Positions 1 to 5,721 are shown, numbered from the stretch's first letter. The stretch is DNA of 5,721 nt from Spirochaetota bacterium (GCA_003641675.1 QNBI01000151.1:1-5721), one strand, 5' to 3'. Notes: a model not told the origin generated them from the sequence alone. Translations and numbers: made by a program.

Positions 1-266
1 AGATTTATAGAATGTTTGGACTATCCGGTGTTCCTCTTCCCAGGAAAATGCTTGCTTACAAGCAGTAGTGACCATAAATTAATGTAATTCCCTATCATGT
101 AGAGACATGCTTATAAAAATGGCGAAGTTGGGTTAAAACTTATTTTACTCGGACAGATTTTTGTAGATATTCCAATCCTGAATGCGTTCTCTTTAATTGA
201 AGAATTTACAGAATCATATTTTTTCTATTTTAAAACAGCAGAATAATAGCCTATTATAGATATATT
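1..266. other. left-edge region without a supported gene
   Basis: This is the stretch downstream of the minus-strand isomerase gene. No intact coding region is visible. Frame 1 of the plus strand is open from the left edge to a stop at 85-87, then is interrupted again at 100-102, then is open from 103 to a stop at 244-246. Its translation matches no family I recognise. Three small inverted repeats occur: TGCTTG/CAAGCA at 49-64, CATGT/ACATG at 96-109, and an ATAATA/TATTAT element at 243-257 just after the isomerase stop. None has the GC-rich stem plus long T-run of a convincing intrinsic terminator. The first is followed on the minus strand by only four T residues. Confidence 0.5.
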
Positions 267-1685
267 CTAATCGGATGCAACATCGTAATCGATATAATTT
301 ATATTCAACATATCCGATAGAGCCTTTAGTTCAGATTTGATATTCCCCTCCACAGCATGAATGTGGTTGGCACCGAAAGTCTCCAAGAAAGCCCGTTTGT
401 TGATATTTATATTAGCAAAGATCAATGGCCGAACCTGTATAGTTGCACTCTGCTGCTTTCGATCTTTAATTACTGTCTTGCCGGTAAGAACTCCCAGAGT
501 ATATTCAGTCCTCTGTCTAAAAAGACGAGCGAAAGTCATGCTATTCCCCTCTGGAACAGTAAATTGAATAGAGGCACCGCCTGCTTTGCCAAAAGTGTGG
601 GGTACTAACTTTATAGCTGCCATGTTCTCATGGTAATCTTTCGACCGCGCTCCAAAATAAAAAGCCATAGAACCGCAATTTGCTAAAGTCATTTCTCTAT
701 TACTTATCCATGCTATATCATTTAGACTGGTGGGCTTCCCTCCGGTTAGGAGTTTTAAAATCTGCATGGTAAGAGCCCCATCCGAATCTGCTTCACAGCT
801 CAAGGCAATAGGCTCCTTAGGGCCATCAGCATCTATATTATTATTACACAGGGCAACGTTTATACACTGGAGGCAGTAACCATTGCTCAATTCAGGTTGG
901 CATTTGATTCCAGCAAAATCCAACTCAAAACTCTCTACAATTCCTTTTGTTGCAAGATAACTGCGGATTTGTTTCTCGAGGTGTTTTTTTGTGAAATTAA
1001 TATTATTAAACTCAATTGCTGCGAGGTTATCTTTAAGCCAATCCATATAACGCTGCACCTTTTCCTGCTCAATAGCTTCTGCACGCTGTACAACCTCTAA
1101 TTGATCGATATGTTCAGTGTCCACATTAAAGATACGCTCCACCAGAGCGGTATCCGCCGTACCGGTGCTTATCCCCAGAGATCTACCGCCAATGGAACCG
1201 TATGTCTGCCCTTTTAACCGCCGCTTCGCCGCTGCAGCGCGAAGGAAATTCATGAGTATATTATAATTACTTTTCTCTACTGCGTCTCCAGGCACTCGAA
1301 GATACTTTAATCCAATCTGGTCTATGGCACCGCCTGCAGCTAAAAAAACTAGCTGACTAAGTGAATCCTCTGCTTCATTGCATGCAAGAGCAAAAGGGAC
1401 CCGAAGCAGATTAGCAGTATGAGCCACTAGAGCTGGTGCTACAAAAATAGGAACGTAGAGTATTGCGGCGTCTATCCCTGCCGCATGCAGCTCATATATG
1501 GACTGGAGTGCCTGAGCCTTAGATCTAATTTCCCGAGACCGTGGCCACAGTATATTAACATCTTTTTCAAGAGCCTCCACAAAACGTTTTGTTTCACGTT
1601 CGGCAATAGGCCTGCGTTTCCTATAAACGTCCTCCCGAACAAGAGATTCACTAAAAACAATCAGCCCGACAGTTGGTTTTATCAT
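267..1685 (-). CDS. L-fucose/L-arabinose isomerase-fold protein (FucI-like, COG2407 type)
   Basis: This 472-residue protein resembles the L-fucose/L-arabinose isomerase family, whose members interconvert aldose and ketose sugars in the cytoplasm with a divalent metal. The N-terminal half (about 1-190) has the alpha/beta layout of the family, including a GGRSLGISTGTADTA stretch at 166-180. In the C-terminal half, E298 (in SCEADSDGALT) and D323 (in SLNDIAWI) lie 25 residues apart, close to the Glu337/Asp361 metal pair of E. coli FucI. H441 or H443 in GANHIHAVEGN near the C-terminus is the likely third ligand. Length fits the shorter COG2407 members rather than the roughly 590-residue classical FucI. 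The ATG at 1685 has an AAGGAG ribosome-binding site at 1691-1696, five bases upstream and inside the preceding gene. The start overlaps the upstream stop as ATGA, so translation is probably coupled. Cysteines 262, 271, 274 and 280 are clustered. The substrate is unknown; the family also includes proteins without proven isomerase activity. Confidence 0.8.
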   Translation of the reverse strand: MIKPTVGLIVFSESLVREDVYRKRRPIAERETKRFVEALEKDVNILWPRSREIRSKAQALQSIYELHAAGIDAAILYVPIFVAPALVAHTANLLRVPFALACNEAEDSLSQLVFLAAGGAIDQIGLKYLRVPGDAVEKSNYNILMNFLRAAAAKRRLKGQTYGSIGGRSLGISTGTADTALVERIFNVDTEHIDQLEVVQRAEAIEQEKVQRYMDWLKDNLAAIEFNNINFTKKHLEKQIRSYLATKGIVESFELDFAGIKCQPELSNGYCLQCINVALCNNNIDADGPKEPIALSCEADSDGALTMQILKLLTGGKPTSLNDIAWISNREMTLANCGSMAFYFGARSKDYHENMAAIKLVPHTFGKAGGASIQFTVPEGNSMTFARLFRQRTEYTLGVLTGKTVIKDRKQQSATIQVRPLIFANININKRAFLETFGANHIHAVEGNIKSELKALSDMLNINYIDYDVASD

Positions 1686-2554
1686 GCTTGCTCCTTTCCG
1701 ACTTTAGTTGATGAAATAGTCGGCATACAGCAATAATTCTGGCATAATCCCTTAGCATTAAGTATCGATTTCACCTTGGCTATAAATGATACCCCGGGCG
1801 GAAAAGCACTCCATCTATCCAGAAACTCTTTCTGCAGTTCATGAGCCCGCTCACTCTCACCCAGTCGTACTGCCTGAATTAGCTCCAGACATTCGACAGG
1901 ATCTACATTGGTGTATGACATAACCAGCCCGTCAACACCCATTTTAAGAGCATCCATAGCAGTTCTAAGCTCGCCATTCATAACTCGAAAAGAAGGATAA
2001 GCTTCCTTGATTTGCAGCAATTTCTTAATATAGTCCAAATCGCCGCTCGAGTCTTTAATTCCTATAATCAGGTTTTCTTCCACCAGGATACGAACAACCT
2101 CGATAGGAATTAGCTGACCTCCATTTTTTTTAGGAAGATTATAGAGTATCAACGGAGACTTCAGGACTTTTTGCACAGAGCGAATATGGAGCAGGTGCTC
2201 TTCCACAGTTCCTGCAAATTGGAACACCGGAGGTAAAAGCACATATGCAGCAATACGCTCACGTTGAAGCTTCCCAGCAAGTTCTACTGTGCGTTTGGTA
2301 GCAGTCTCAGCAAGACCTACAATTACCGGCAATTTTTCTTCCATGCCTAGTACCGTATCAATAAGCTGCACTTTCACGGCGTCGGTCAGACTGGGGCCCT
2401 CTCCGCACGTCCCCAAAAGAAAGATAGCATTAGTACCCTTCGATACATGGAAATGTACAAGTTTCTCTACAGCCGCAACATCCAACTCCTCATGTTTGTC
2501 CAAAGGAGTTATTAATGGTACTATAGACCCTTGCAGAATGAAATGCTTATTCAT
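1682..2554 (-). CDS. DHDPS/NAL-family class I aldolase or lyase (DapA-like), substrate unknown
   Basis: This 290-residue protein has the length and motifs of the dihydrodipicolinate synthase/N-acetylneuraminate lyase family, cytoplasmic TIM-barrel enzymes that act on pyruvate or 2-keto acids through a lysine Schiff base. Visible landmarks are the carboxylate-binding loop GTCGEG at 48-53 (the usual second Thr of GTTGE is Cys50), the proton-relay Tyr138 in LYNLP, and the Schiff-base lysine K167 in IIGIKDSSGD. E. coli DapA has Arg138 five residues after its catalytic tyrosine; here that position is Lys143. With the sugar-isomerase partner, this argues against a lysine-biosynthesis DapA and for a catabolic aldolase or dehydratase such as a 2-keto-3-deoxy sugar-acid enzyme, though the exact reaction cannot be read. 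The ATG at 2554 has a strong GGAGGG site at 2561-2566, six bases upstream once the gap is counted to the start codon. It is the first gene of a two-gene operon, and its stop overlaps the isomerase start. Confidence 0.85.
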   Translation of the reverse strand: MNKHFILQGSIVPLITPLDKHEELDVAAVEKLVHFHVSKGTNAIFLLGTCGEGPSLTDAVKVQLIDTVLGMEEKLPVIVGLAETATKRTVELAGKLQRERIAAYVLLPPVFQFAGTVEEHLLHIRSVQKVLKSPLILYNLPKKNGGQLIPIEVVRILVEENLIIGIKDSSGDLDYIKKLLQIKEAYPSFRVMNGELRTAMDALKMGVDGLVMSYTNVDPVECLELIQAVRLGESERAHELQKEFLDRWSAFPPGVSFIAKVKSILNAKGLCQNYCCMPTISSTKVGKEQA

Positions 2555-2572
2555 ATTTTTCCCTCCATAACT

Positions 2573-2602
2573 ACGTTAGACTAAAGCGCAACTAATTGTC
2601 AA
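2573..2602 (-). promoter_or_regulatory. candidate sigma70-like promoter of the aldolase-isomerase operon
   Basis: On the minus strand a perfect -35 box TTGACA (2597-2602) is followed after 18 bases by TAACGT (2573-2578), which keeps the important T, A and final T of a -10 box but matches only three of six positions. Transcription would begin just upstream of the GGAGGG site, giving a leader of roughly 15-20 bases. The strong -35 and weak -10 pattern is common where an activator is needed. This is prediction only. Confidence 0.45.
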
Positions 2603-2681
2603 GCTAACTATTTTAAGCAATAAATAAAAAACATTCCTTTCCAACCTAATAACTGGTGGTTAATATAATTTCTTTCAACAA

Positions 2682-2718
2682 TATCAAACATTATCTTGAT
2701 ACATATATCAATGATAAT
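2682..2718. promoter_or_regulatory. cluster of TATCAA/TTGATA inverted half-sites, candidate operator
   Basis: Three copies of one half-site occur in 30 bases: TATCAA (2682-2687), TTGATA (2696-2701) and TATCAA (2706-2711). The last two form a perfect inverted repeat with a 4-base centre (CATA). They are flanked by ATTATC (2690-2695) and GATAAT (2713-2718), so the symmetry extends over 29 bases with one unpaired T at 2712. The cluster lies about 80 bases upstream of the candidate -35 box of the sugar operon and 130-odd bases downstream of smsB. It could bind a dimeric regulator or fold as an AU-rich hairpin at the end of the smsCB transcript; no T-run follows. Confidence 0.45.
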
Positions 2719-2836
2719 AAGAAGCTCAACAGCATACAAAATTAGTAGCGTTGTGTCTTGGATTTTCGTAGATTCAAGTTGATGTCTTTTCTTAATAGTG
2801 TTCTAATATTAAAAGGTAAAATCTTCCCTGTGCAAC

Positions 2837-2861
2837 GGTCTAGCATCTACCGCAATAGACC
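2837..2861 (-). other. inverted repeat overlapping the smsB stop codon
   Basis: GGTCTA at 2837-2842 and TAGACC at 2856-2861 are perfectly complementary with a 13-base loop that contains the smsB stop (2847-2849). In the smsB mRNA this could form a 6-bp stem. No T-run directly follows, so it is a poor intrinsic terminator. It may be an RNA 3'-end element or chance. Confidence 0.25.
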
Positions 2862-3800
2862 ATTAACAATTAATTCAACCGCATCATCTTCGTTAAGTCC
2901 TCGGGCCATAAGTGTTTCAAGTTCTTTCTTATTTATCCTGCCTATTGCAGCTTCATGTGTAACCTTGGAAAGCGGGTTTGTGACGCTTATTTTTGGAGTA
3001 GATGTAGCAATAGAGCCTTGATCCTGTACCACCTCATAGCAGTCTATATGACCTCTCGAATGCGCAGCATTGCCCTCAATCTCTCCCAAAACATTTCCGG
3101 AAGCCTGATCTATCATCACCAGTCTGCTCTTCGCAGTACCCGAGGCATACTCCCCATTTAAGTGAATACTCTCTTTTACATCTATTTTATCATCCTTTTT
3201 TCCGAATATTTTTGTAAGGAGTTCGCAGGAACTCATCGGTCCCTGATCAACCTCATAGTCGATATCCAATAGTCCCACACGGCCGTTTTTAAGCTTAAAC
3301 TCTTCAACAAGCCTTGCACCCTTACCAAGCTTAGCTGACAATTTCGGATACACAAAGGTGCCGCCGCTTTCCGAATGGTAGTGCTGCTCAACATATTTCA
3401 TTTCAGCCTTTTCATCAAGAGTAACCTGGGATTTCATAATATGCTCGATATGTTCGGCATCCGGAAATGAACAATGAGCCAAAAAAGATATTTTTGATCT
3501 CTTTCCTATGTAAAAATCGGAATCAATTATCTGCCTTCCCTCTCTGGGGAGCATGCCGAAACAAAGATGGACAGGATTCTTTACCTGCACATCGTCTTCA
3601 ACGCTAATTTTAACTTTTACTCCGTCTTTAATTTTACTATAACTTATATGCAGCCCCGGAACTTCGTTTTTTGCAAGCACATCATGATTATTTATAACAA
3701 TACTTGCGTATTCGCTGTTAAAAAGTCCTTCCGGGTTACCTCCCGCTTTTTTATATGCTTCTACAATTGCCTCATATTCCTTCGAATAATTTATATCCAT
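2847..3800 (-). CDS. smsB: SufB/SufD-family Fe-S cluster assembly scaffold (SmsB-type)
   Basis: This 317-residue protein belongs to the SufB/SufD family, which with the SufC ATPase builds Fe-S clusters in the cytoplasm. It is much shorter than E. coli SufB (about 495) and matches the minimal SmsB/archaeal SufB type. The C-terminal core is clear. HIDCYEV at 251-257 places Cys254 where E. coli SufB has the essential Cys405. THEAAIGRI at 281-289 supplies His282 and Glu283, the positions of SufD His360 and SufB Glu434. The SufC-contact helices end in the family pattern GLNEDDAVELIVNGLL (301-316). The middle is the expected beta-rich region. The ATG at 3800 has AAGGGAA at 3807-3813 as ribosome-binding site. 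It follows smsC by 27 bases, so the two are almost certainly cotranscribed. Because no separate SufD is adjacent, it probably works as a homodimer with SmsC; that is inferred from the family. Confidence 0.9.
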   Translation of the reverse strand: MDINYSKEYEAIVEAYKKAGGNPEGLFNSEYASIVINNHDVLAKNEVPGLHISYSKIKDGVKVKISVEDDVQVKNPVHLCFGMLPREGRQIIDSDFYIGKRSKISFLAHCSFPDAEHIEHIMKSQVTLDEKAEMKYVEQHYHSESGGTFVYPKLSAKLGKGARLVEEFKLKNGRVGLLDIDYEVDQGPMSSCELLTKIFGKKDDKIDVKESIHLNGEYASGTAKSRLVMIDQASGNVLGEIEGNAAHSRGHIDCYEVVQDQGSIATSTPKISVTNPLSKVTHEAAIGRINKKELETLMARGLNEDDAVELIVNGLLR

Positions 3801-3827
3801 TTAATCTTCCCTTATTGCAATACTGCC

Positions 3828-4598
3828 CTATTTTCTTGTTGTTTTACCGCTTAGATTATCCACCGATGCAATCATCGCTTCTTCATTATCTTCACACTTA
3901 GGATCATCCATAGAGGTGCAGTCATAACAGTAGGTCTTAAAATAATTGCTTACCTCATAAGGATTGCCCTGTTTAATTATTATTCCCTCGCAAAGCAGAG
4001 ATACCACATCGCCCATACTGGCCATCACTTCGTTATGGGTAATTAACAGAATCGAAGCCCCTGCTTTTTTAAAGCTGAATATCACATTCCGAATAGCATC
4101 TATAGAAGCCATATCTATTCCCGAATCCGGCTCATCAAGGATTACCAGCTTTGGATTTACAGAGAGAACAGATGCAAGTTCTATCCTCTTTCTTTCCCCG
4201 CCGCTTAAACTTTCGTCTATTATTCTTCCCAGATATTTATCCGGATTTAACCCTACAAAATCAAGGTAGTCTTCCGGTTTTCCATTACCGTCCTTTAAAC
4301 TTAAATACTCATAGACAGTTACACCCTCAAAAAACGCAGGTATCTGCCATGCCAGCGTTATACCGAGTTTTGCACGTTCTGTTACCGAATAGTCAGTTAT
4401 ATCTGAGCCGTTAAATATTATACTGCCCTTATCCGGTTTATATCCCTCCAAACCCATTATAATACCTGCAAGCGTTGTTTTTCCCGTTCCATTTACTCCT
4501 ATAATCGAATATATTTCGCCATCGGGAACGGTGAGATTTAAGCCTTCAAGAATATCTTTATTATCAACACTGTAGAATATGTTTTTTAGTTCAAGCAT
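3828..4598 (-). CDS. smsC: SufC-type ABC ATPase for Fe-S cluster assembly (SmsC-type)
   Basis: This is a complete 256-residue soluble ABC ATPase; there are no membrane segments. Motifs in order are Walker A GVNGTGKTT (34-42, K40), Q-loop Gln85 in LAWQIPAFFEG, ABC signature LSGGERKR (131-138), Walker B LVILDE (151-156, Glu156 catalytic), D-loop SGID (159-162) and H-loop His188 in LLITHNE. The acidic DEPDSGID stretch and the SmsB/SufB gene immediately downstream identify it as SufC-like rather than a transporter subunit. Walker A has Val and Thr where GPNGSGKS is usual; both are tolerated. The C-terminal tail carries CYDC (224-227) and another Cys at 235, absent from E. coli SufC, a possible metal or cluster ligand set. 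The ATG at 4598 gives the expected MLELKNI beginning, although its ribosome-binding site is weak (an AGAG stretch at best). It is the first gene of the smsCB operon and divergent from the histidine kinase gene. Confidence 0.92.
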   Translation of the reverse strand: MLELKNIFYSVDNKDILEGLNLTVPDGEIYSIIGVNGTGKTTLAGIIMGLEGYKPDKGSIIFNGSDITDYSVTERAKLGITLAWQIPAFFEGVTVYEYLSLKDGNGKPEDYLDFVGLNPDKYLGRIIDESLSGGERKRIELASVLSVNPKLVILDEPDSGIDMASIDAIRNVIFSFKKAGASILLITHNEVMASMGDVVSLLCEGIIIKQGNPYEVSNYFKTYCYDCTSMDDPKCEDNEEAMIASVDNLSGKTTRK

Positions 4599-4751
4599 TT
4601 TTTACGACTCTGCTAAAATGAATTTTACTAATATAGTTAAATTAAAATAACAATAATCCCCAAAAAAGTAAACCGGGATTCTGTAATTTCAAAAATATAT
4701 GACCATATGCGCTAATTACCATATAATAAACATACTGGGATTCTCCCTTTA

Positions 4752-4790
4752 TGCAAATCACATACAAAGCACGTGCAAATCACATATAAA
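4752..4790. repeat. pair of 17-base direct repeats spaced 22 bases
   Basis: TGCAAATCACATACAAA (4752-4768) is repeated as TGCAAATCACATATAAA (4774-4790) with one mismatch; the first 13 bases are identical. Start-to-start distance is 22 bases, about two turns of B-DNA, so a regulator bound to both copies would sit on the same face. The complementary strand shows TGTGATTTGCA in each copy. The position between divergent genes suggests a tandem operator. Confidence 0.6.
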
Positions 4791-4805
4791 TCCGGGTGAA
4801 AAACA

Positions 4806-4821
4806 GAAAAAGGCCTCTTTC
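4806..4821. repeat. 16-base imperfect palindrome centred on AGGCCT
   Basis: The sequence GAAAAAGGCCTCTTTC is symmetric except for one mismatched pair (A4810/C4817). It lies upstream of the kinase promoter candidate. Without a loop or T-run on its plus-strand side it is more like a small protein-binding site than a terminator, but it may be chance. Confidence 0.25.
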
Positions 4822-4845
4822 AAAAAAACTCAATTTTTTCTATTT

Positions 4846-4865
4846 TATCAATTTTCTCTTTGATA
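4846..4865. promoter_or_regulatory. TATCAA-N8-TTGATA palindrome overlapping the kinase promoter
   Basis: TATCAA (4846-4851) and TTGATA (4860-4865) are perfect inverted half-sites separated by eight bases. The right half is also the candidate -35 box of the kinase gene, so a bound protein would be placed to block or assist RNA polymerase. The same half-sites with the same spacing occur at 2682-2701 upstream of the sugar operon. Confidence 0.45.
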
Positions 4866-4887
4866 TTTCCTACACAATGTATATAAT
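4860..4887 (+). promoter_or_regulatory. candidate promoter of the histidine kinase gene
   Basis: TTGATA (4860-4865) and a perfect TATAAT (4882-4887) are separated by 16 bases, a good match to a bacterial sigma70 promoter. Transcription would start near 4894, leaving a leader of only about 13 bases that includes the weak AAGAG ribosome-binding site (4895-4899). Alternatively, in an archaeon the AT-rich stretch 4881-4895 could act as a TATA box about 25 bases ahead of a leaderless ATG at 4907. Confidence 0.5.
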
Positions 4888-4906
4888 TATATATAAGAGT
4901 AATTTT

Positions 4907-5721
4907 ATGGACGCTGATAAAAACTCAAAAACGGACTCTGGCTTAAACCTTAGATATCCGAACTATTATGATAAATACAGAGTGATATTTAAAAGCGCAG
5001 GTATCGGTTTATGGGAAGAGGATTACTCCGGAGTAAAAGAAGAAATAGATAAACTAAAGGAAAAGGGCGTATCCAATTTTAACGAGTATTTTACTCAATA
5101 CCCCGAGGAATCTGCACGCCTTTCCTCACTCATAAAAGTTATCGATGTTAACGATGAAGTCATTGCAATGCACCACGCAAAATCAAAGAAAGAACTTTTA
5201 GGCTCCCTCGATAAAATTGCTGTTCCCGAAGCCCTTCCTGTATTCGCAAAGGCGCTGACAGCTATTGCAGAGGGCAAAGACCGCTTTGAACATGAAGTAG
5301 CCGGCAAAACACTCGATAATAAACGCATATATACGTTTCTAAAGTTAAACATACCAAAATACAATGGCCATTTTAAAAACATGATTGTAAGTACCATAGA
5401 TATAACCGAGCAGAAATACCTTAGAGAGCAGCTTATTCAAAATCAGAAATTCGAATCTCTCGGCTTCCTCGCAGGAGGCATTGCCCATGATTTCAACAAC
5501 ATTTTAACATCCATACTCGGGAATGCATCATTAATCGATATGACTGCAGAACTTCCGGAAGAAGTGCACAACCTCCTTTTGGAAATTGAAAAAGCGGTAT
5601 CCAGAGCCAAAAGCCTAACATATCAGCTGTTAAGCTTTTCCAGAGGAAATAAACCTATTAAAAAACTCACCTCTATTAAAAAACTCATAGAAGAAAACGT
5701 CAGCTTTGCATTGCAGGGTTC
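4907..5721 (+). CDS. PAS-domain sensor histidine kinase, 3' end beyond the window
   Basis: This open frame starts at ATG 4907 and runs through the right edge with no stop (271 complete codons). It encodes the N-terminal part of a two-component sensor kinase, which would autophosphorylate a histidine and pass the phosphate to a response regulator. Residues about 22-168 look like one PAS domain: the typical KVIDVNDEVIAMHHAKSKKELLG core at about 77-99 and the terminal STIDITEQK at 162-170. A short linker helix leads to the H-box LAGGIAHDFNNILT (188-201), with phospho-acceptor His194, in the 'HDFNN' subgroup common in hybrid and multi-PAS kinases. No signal peptide or transmembrane helix is seen, so a cytoplasmic sensor is likely. 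The ATP-binding domain and any receiver domain lie outside the window. The start is supported by a weak AAGAG site 7 bases upstream and the promoter candidate. The gene is divergent from smsCB. The sensed signal cannot be inferred; no haem or cluster motif was recognised in the PAS domain. Confidence 0.85.
   Translation, partial: MDADKNSKTDSGLNLRYPNYYDKYRVIFKSAGIGLWEEDYSGVKEEIDKLKEKGVSNFNEYFTQYPEESARLSSLIKVIDVNDEVIAMHHAKSKKELLGSLDKIAVPEALPVFAKALTAIAEGKDRFEHEVAGKTLDNKRIYTFLKLNIPKYNGHFKNMIVSTIDITEQKYLREQLIQNQKFESLGFLAGGIAHDFNNILTSILGNASLIDMTAELPEEVHNLLLEIEKAVSRAKSLTYQLLSFSRGNKPIKKLTSIKKLIEENVSFALQG

Larger units (their letters stand above)
2555..2846. other. intergenic spacer between smsB and the sugar operon
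   Basis: This 292-base AT-rich spacer contains no credible coding region. From the sugar-operon side it holds a GGAGGG ribosome-binding site (2561-2566), a TTGACA/TAACGT promoter candidate (2573-2602), and a cluster of TATCAA/TTGATA half-sites (2682-2718). A 6-bp inverted repeat (2837-2861) overlaps the smsB stop. No strong intrinsic terminator for smsCB is evident. Confidence 0.6.
4599..4906. other. divergent intergenic region between smsC and the histidine kinase gene
   Basis: This 308-base AT-rich region contains no credible gene. From the smsC side it holds an AATCCC/GGGATT inverted repeat (4655-4680), two copies of GGGATTCT (4675-4682 and 4737-4744), two copies of ACCATAT 16 bases apart (4702-4708 and 4718-4724), and a pair of 17-base direct repeats (4752-4790). 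It then has a 16-base palindrome centred on AGGCCT (4806-4821), a TATCAA-N8-TTGATA palindrome (4846-4865) and the kinase promoter candidate (4860-4887). A clear promoter for smsC could not be assigned; TATATT on the minus strand (4630-4635) is a possible -10 without a good -35. Confidence 0.6.

Noticed and set aside
49..64. Intrinsic terminator for the isomerase gene (TGCTTG/CAAGCA hairpin)
   Set aside because: It has only six base pairs, lies about 200 bases beyond the stop, and is followed by only four T residues on the minus strand.
1682..2554. Lysine-biosynthesis DapA (4-hydroxy-tetrahydrodipicolinate synthase)
   Set aside because: The DapA-type arginine after the catalytic tyrosine is Lys143 here, and the operon partner is a sugar-isomerase-fold protein rather than lysine genes.
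2289..2570. Plus-strand open frame of 93 residues opposite the aldolase
   Set aside because: It is antisense to a gene with intact active-site motifs and its translation resembles no family.
2696..2711. FNR-type binding site (TTGAT...ATCAA)
   Set aside because: The half-sites match the FNR consensus but are separated by six bases rather than the required four, so it is not called as FNR.
2789..2815. AT-rich inverted repeat TTAATA/TATTAA as smsCB terminator
   Set aside because: The stem is AU-only with no T-run in the direction of smsB transcription.
4737..4747. GGGATTCTCCC as a hairpin terminator
   Set aside because: A 4-bp stem with a 3-base loop and only three T residues is too weak.
4752..4790. 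CRP-type site because TGTGA appears on the minus strand in each repeat
   Set aside because: The two TGTGA elements point the same way and lack the TCACA partner at N6, so no CRP palindrome is formed.
5095..5397. Minus-strand open frame of about 100 residues
   Set aside because: It lies wholly inside the plus-strand histidine kinase frame, which has clear PAS and H-box motifs; the minus frame has no family features.

Overview
The window comes from a moderately AT-rich prokaryote, probably an anaerobe. The strongest clue is a SufC-SufB pair of the short, two-gene type (the SmsCB or 'archaeal SufBC' type), which is known mainly from methanogenic archaea and anaerobic bacteria. Strong purine-rich ribosome-binding sites and two sigma70-like promoter candidates make me lean towards a bacterium. 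One AT-rich promoter could also be read as an archaeal TATA box, so the domain of life is not settled from sequence alone.

Layout: positions 1-266 hold no supported gene. A two-gene minus-strand operon fills 267-2554. Its first gene is an aldolase/lyase of the DHDPS/NAL family. The second is an L-fucose/L-arabinose isomerase-fold protein, translationally coupled to the first through an ATGA overlap. A 292-base spacer (2555-2846) carries a promoter candidate for this operon and a cluster of TTGATA/TATCAA inverted half-sites. Next come the minus-strand genes smsC (3828-4598) and smsB (2847-3800), transcribed smsC first. A 308-base divergent intergenic region (4599-4906) separates them from a plus-strand PAS-containing sensor histidine kinase, which starts at 4907 and runs off the right edge.

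Function: SmsC (ATPase) and SmsB (scaffold) should form the core Fe-S cluster assembly complex. No cysteine desulfurase, SufU/IscU or separate SufD gene lies in the window. The aldolase and isomerase look like a small catabolic module for an unidentified sugar or sugar acid. The kinase is the start of a sensory gene divergent from the Fe-S operon; the sequence does not show a functional link.

The most notable non-coding signals are a TATCAA-N8-TTGATA palindrome present in both intergenic regions, a 29-base near-palindrome upstream of the sugar operon, and a pair of 17-base direct repeats exactly 22 bases apart between smsC and the kinase. No CRISPR, RNA gene, insertion sequence or phage gene was recognised.
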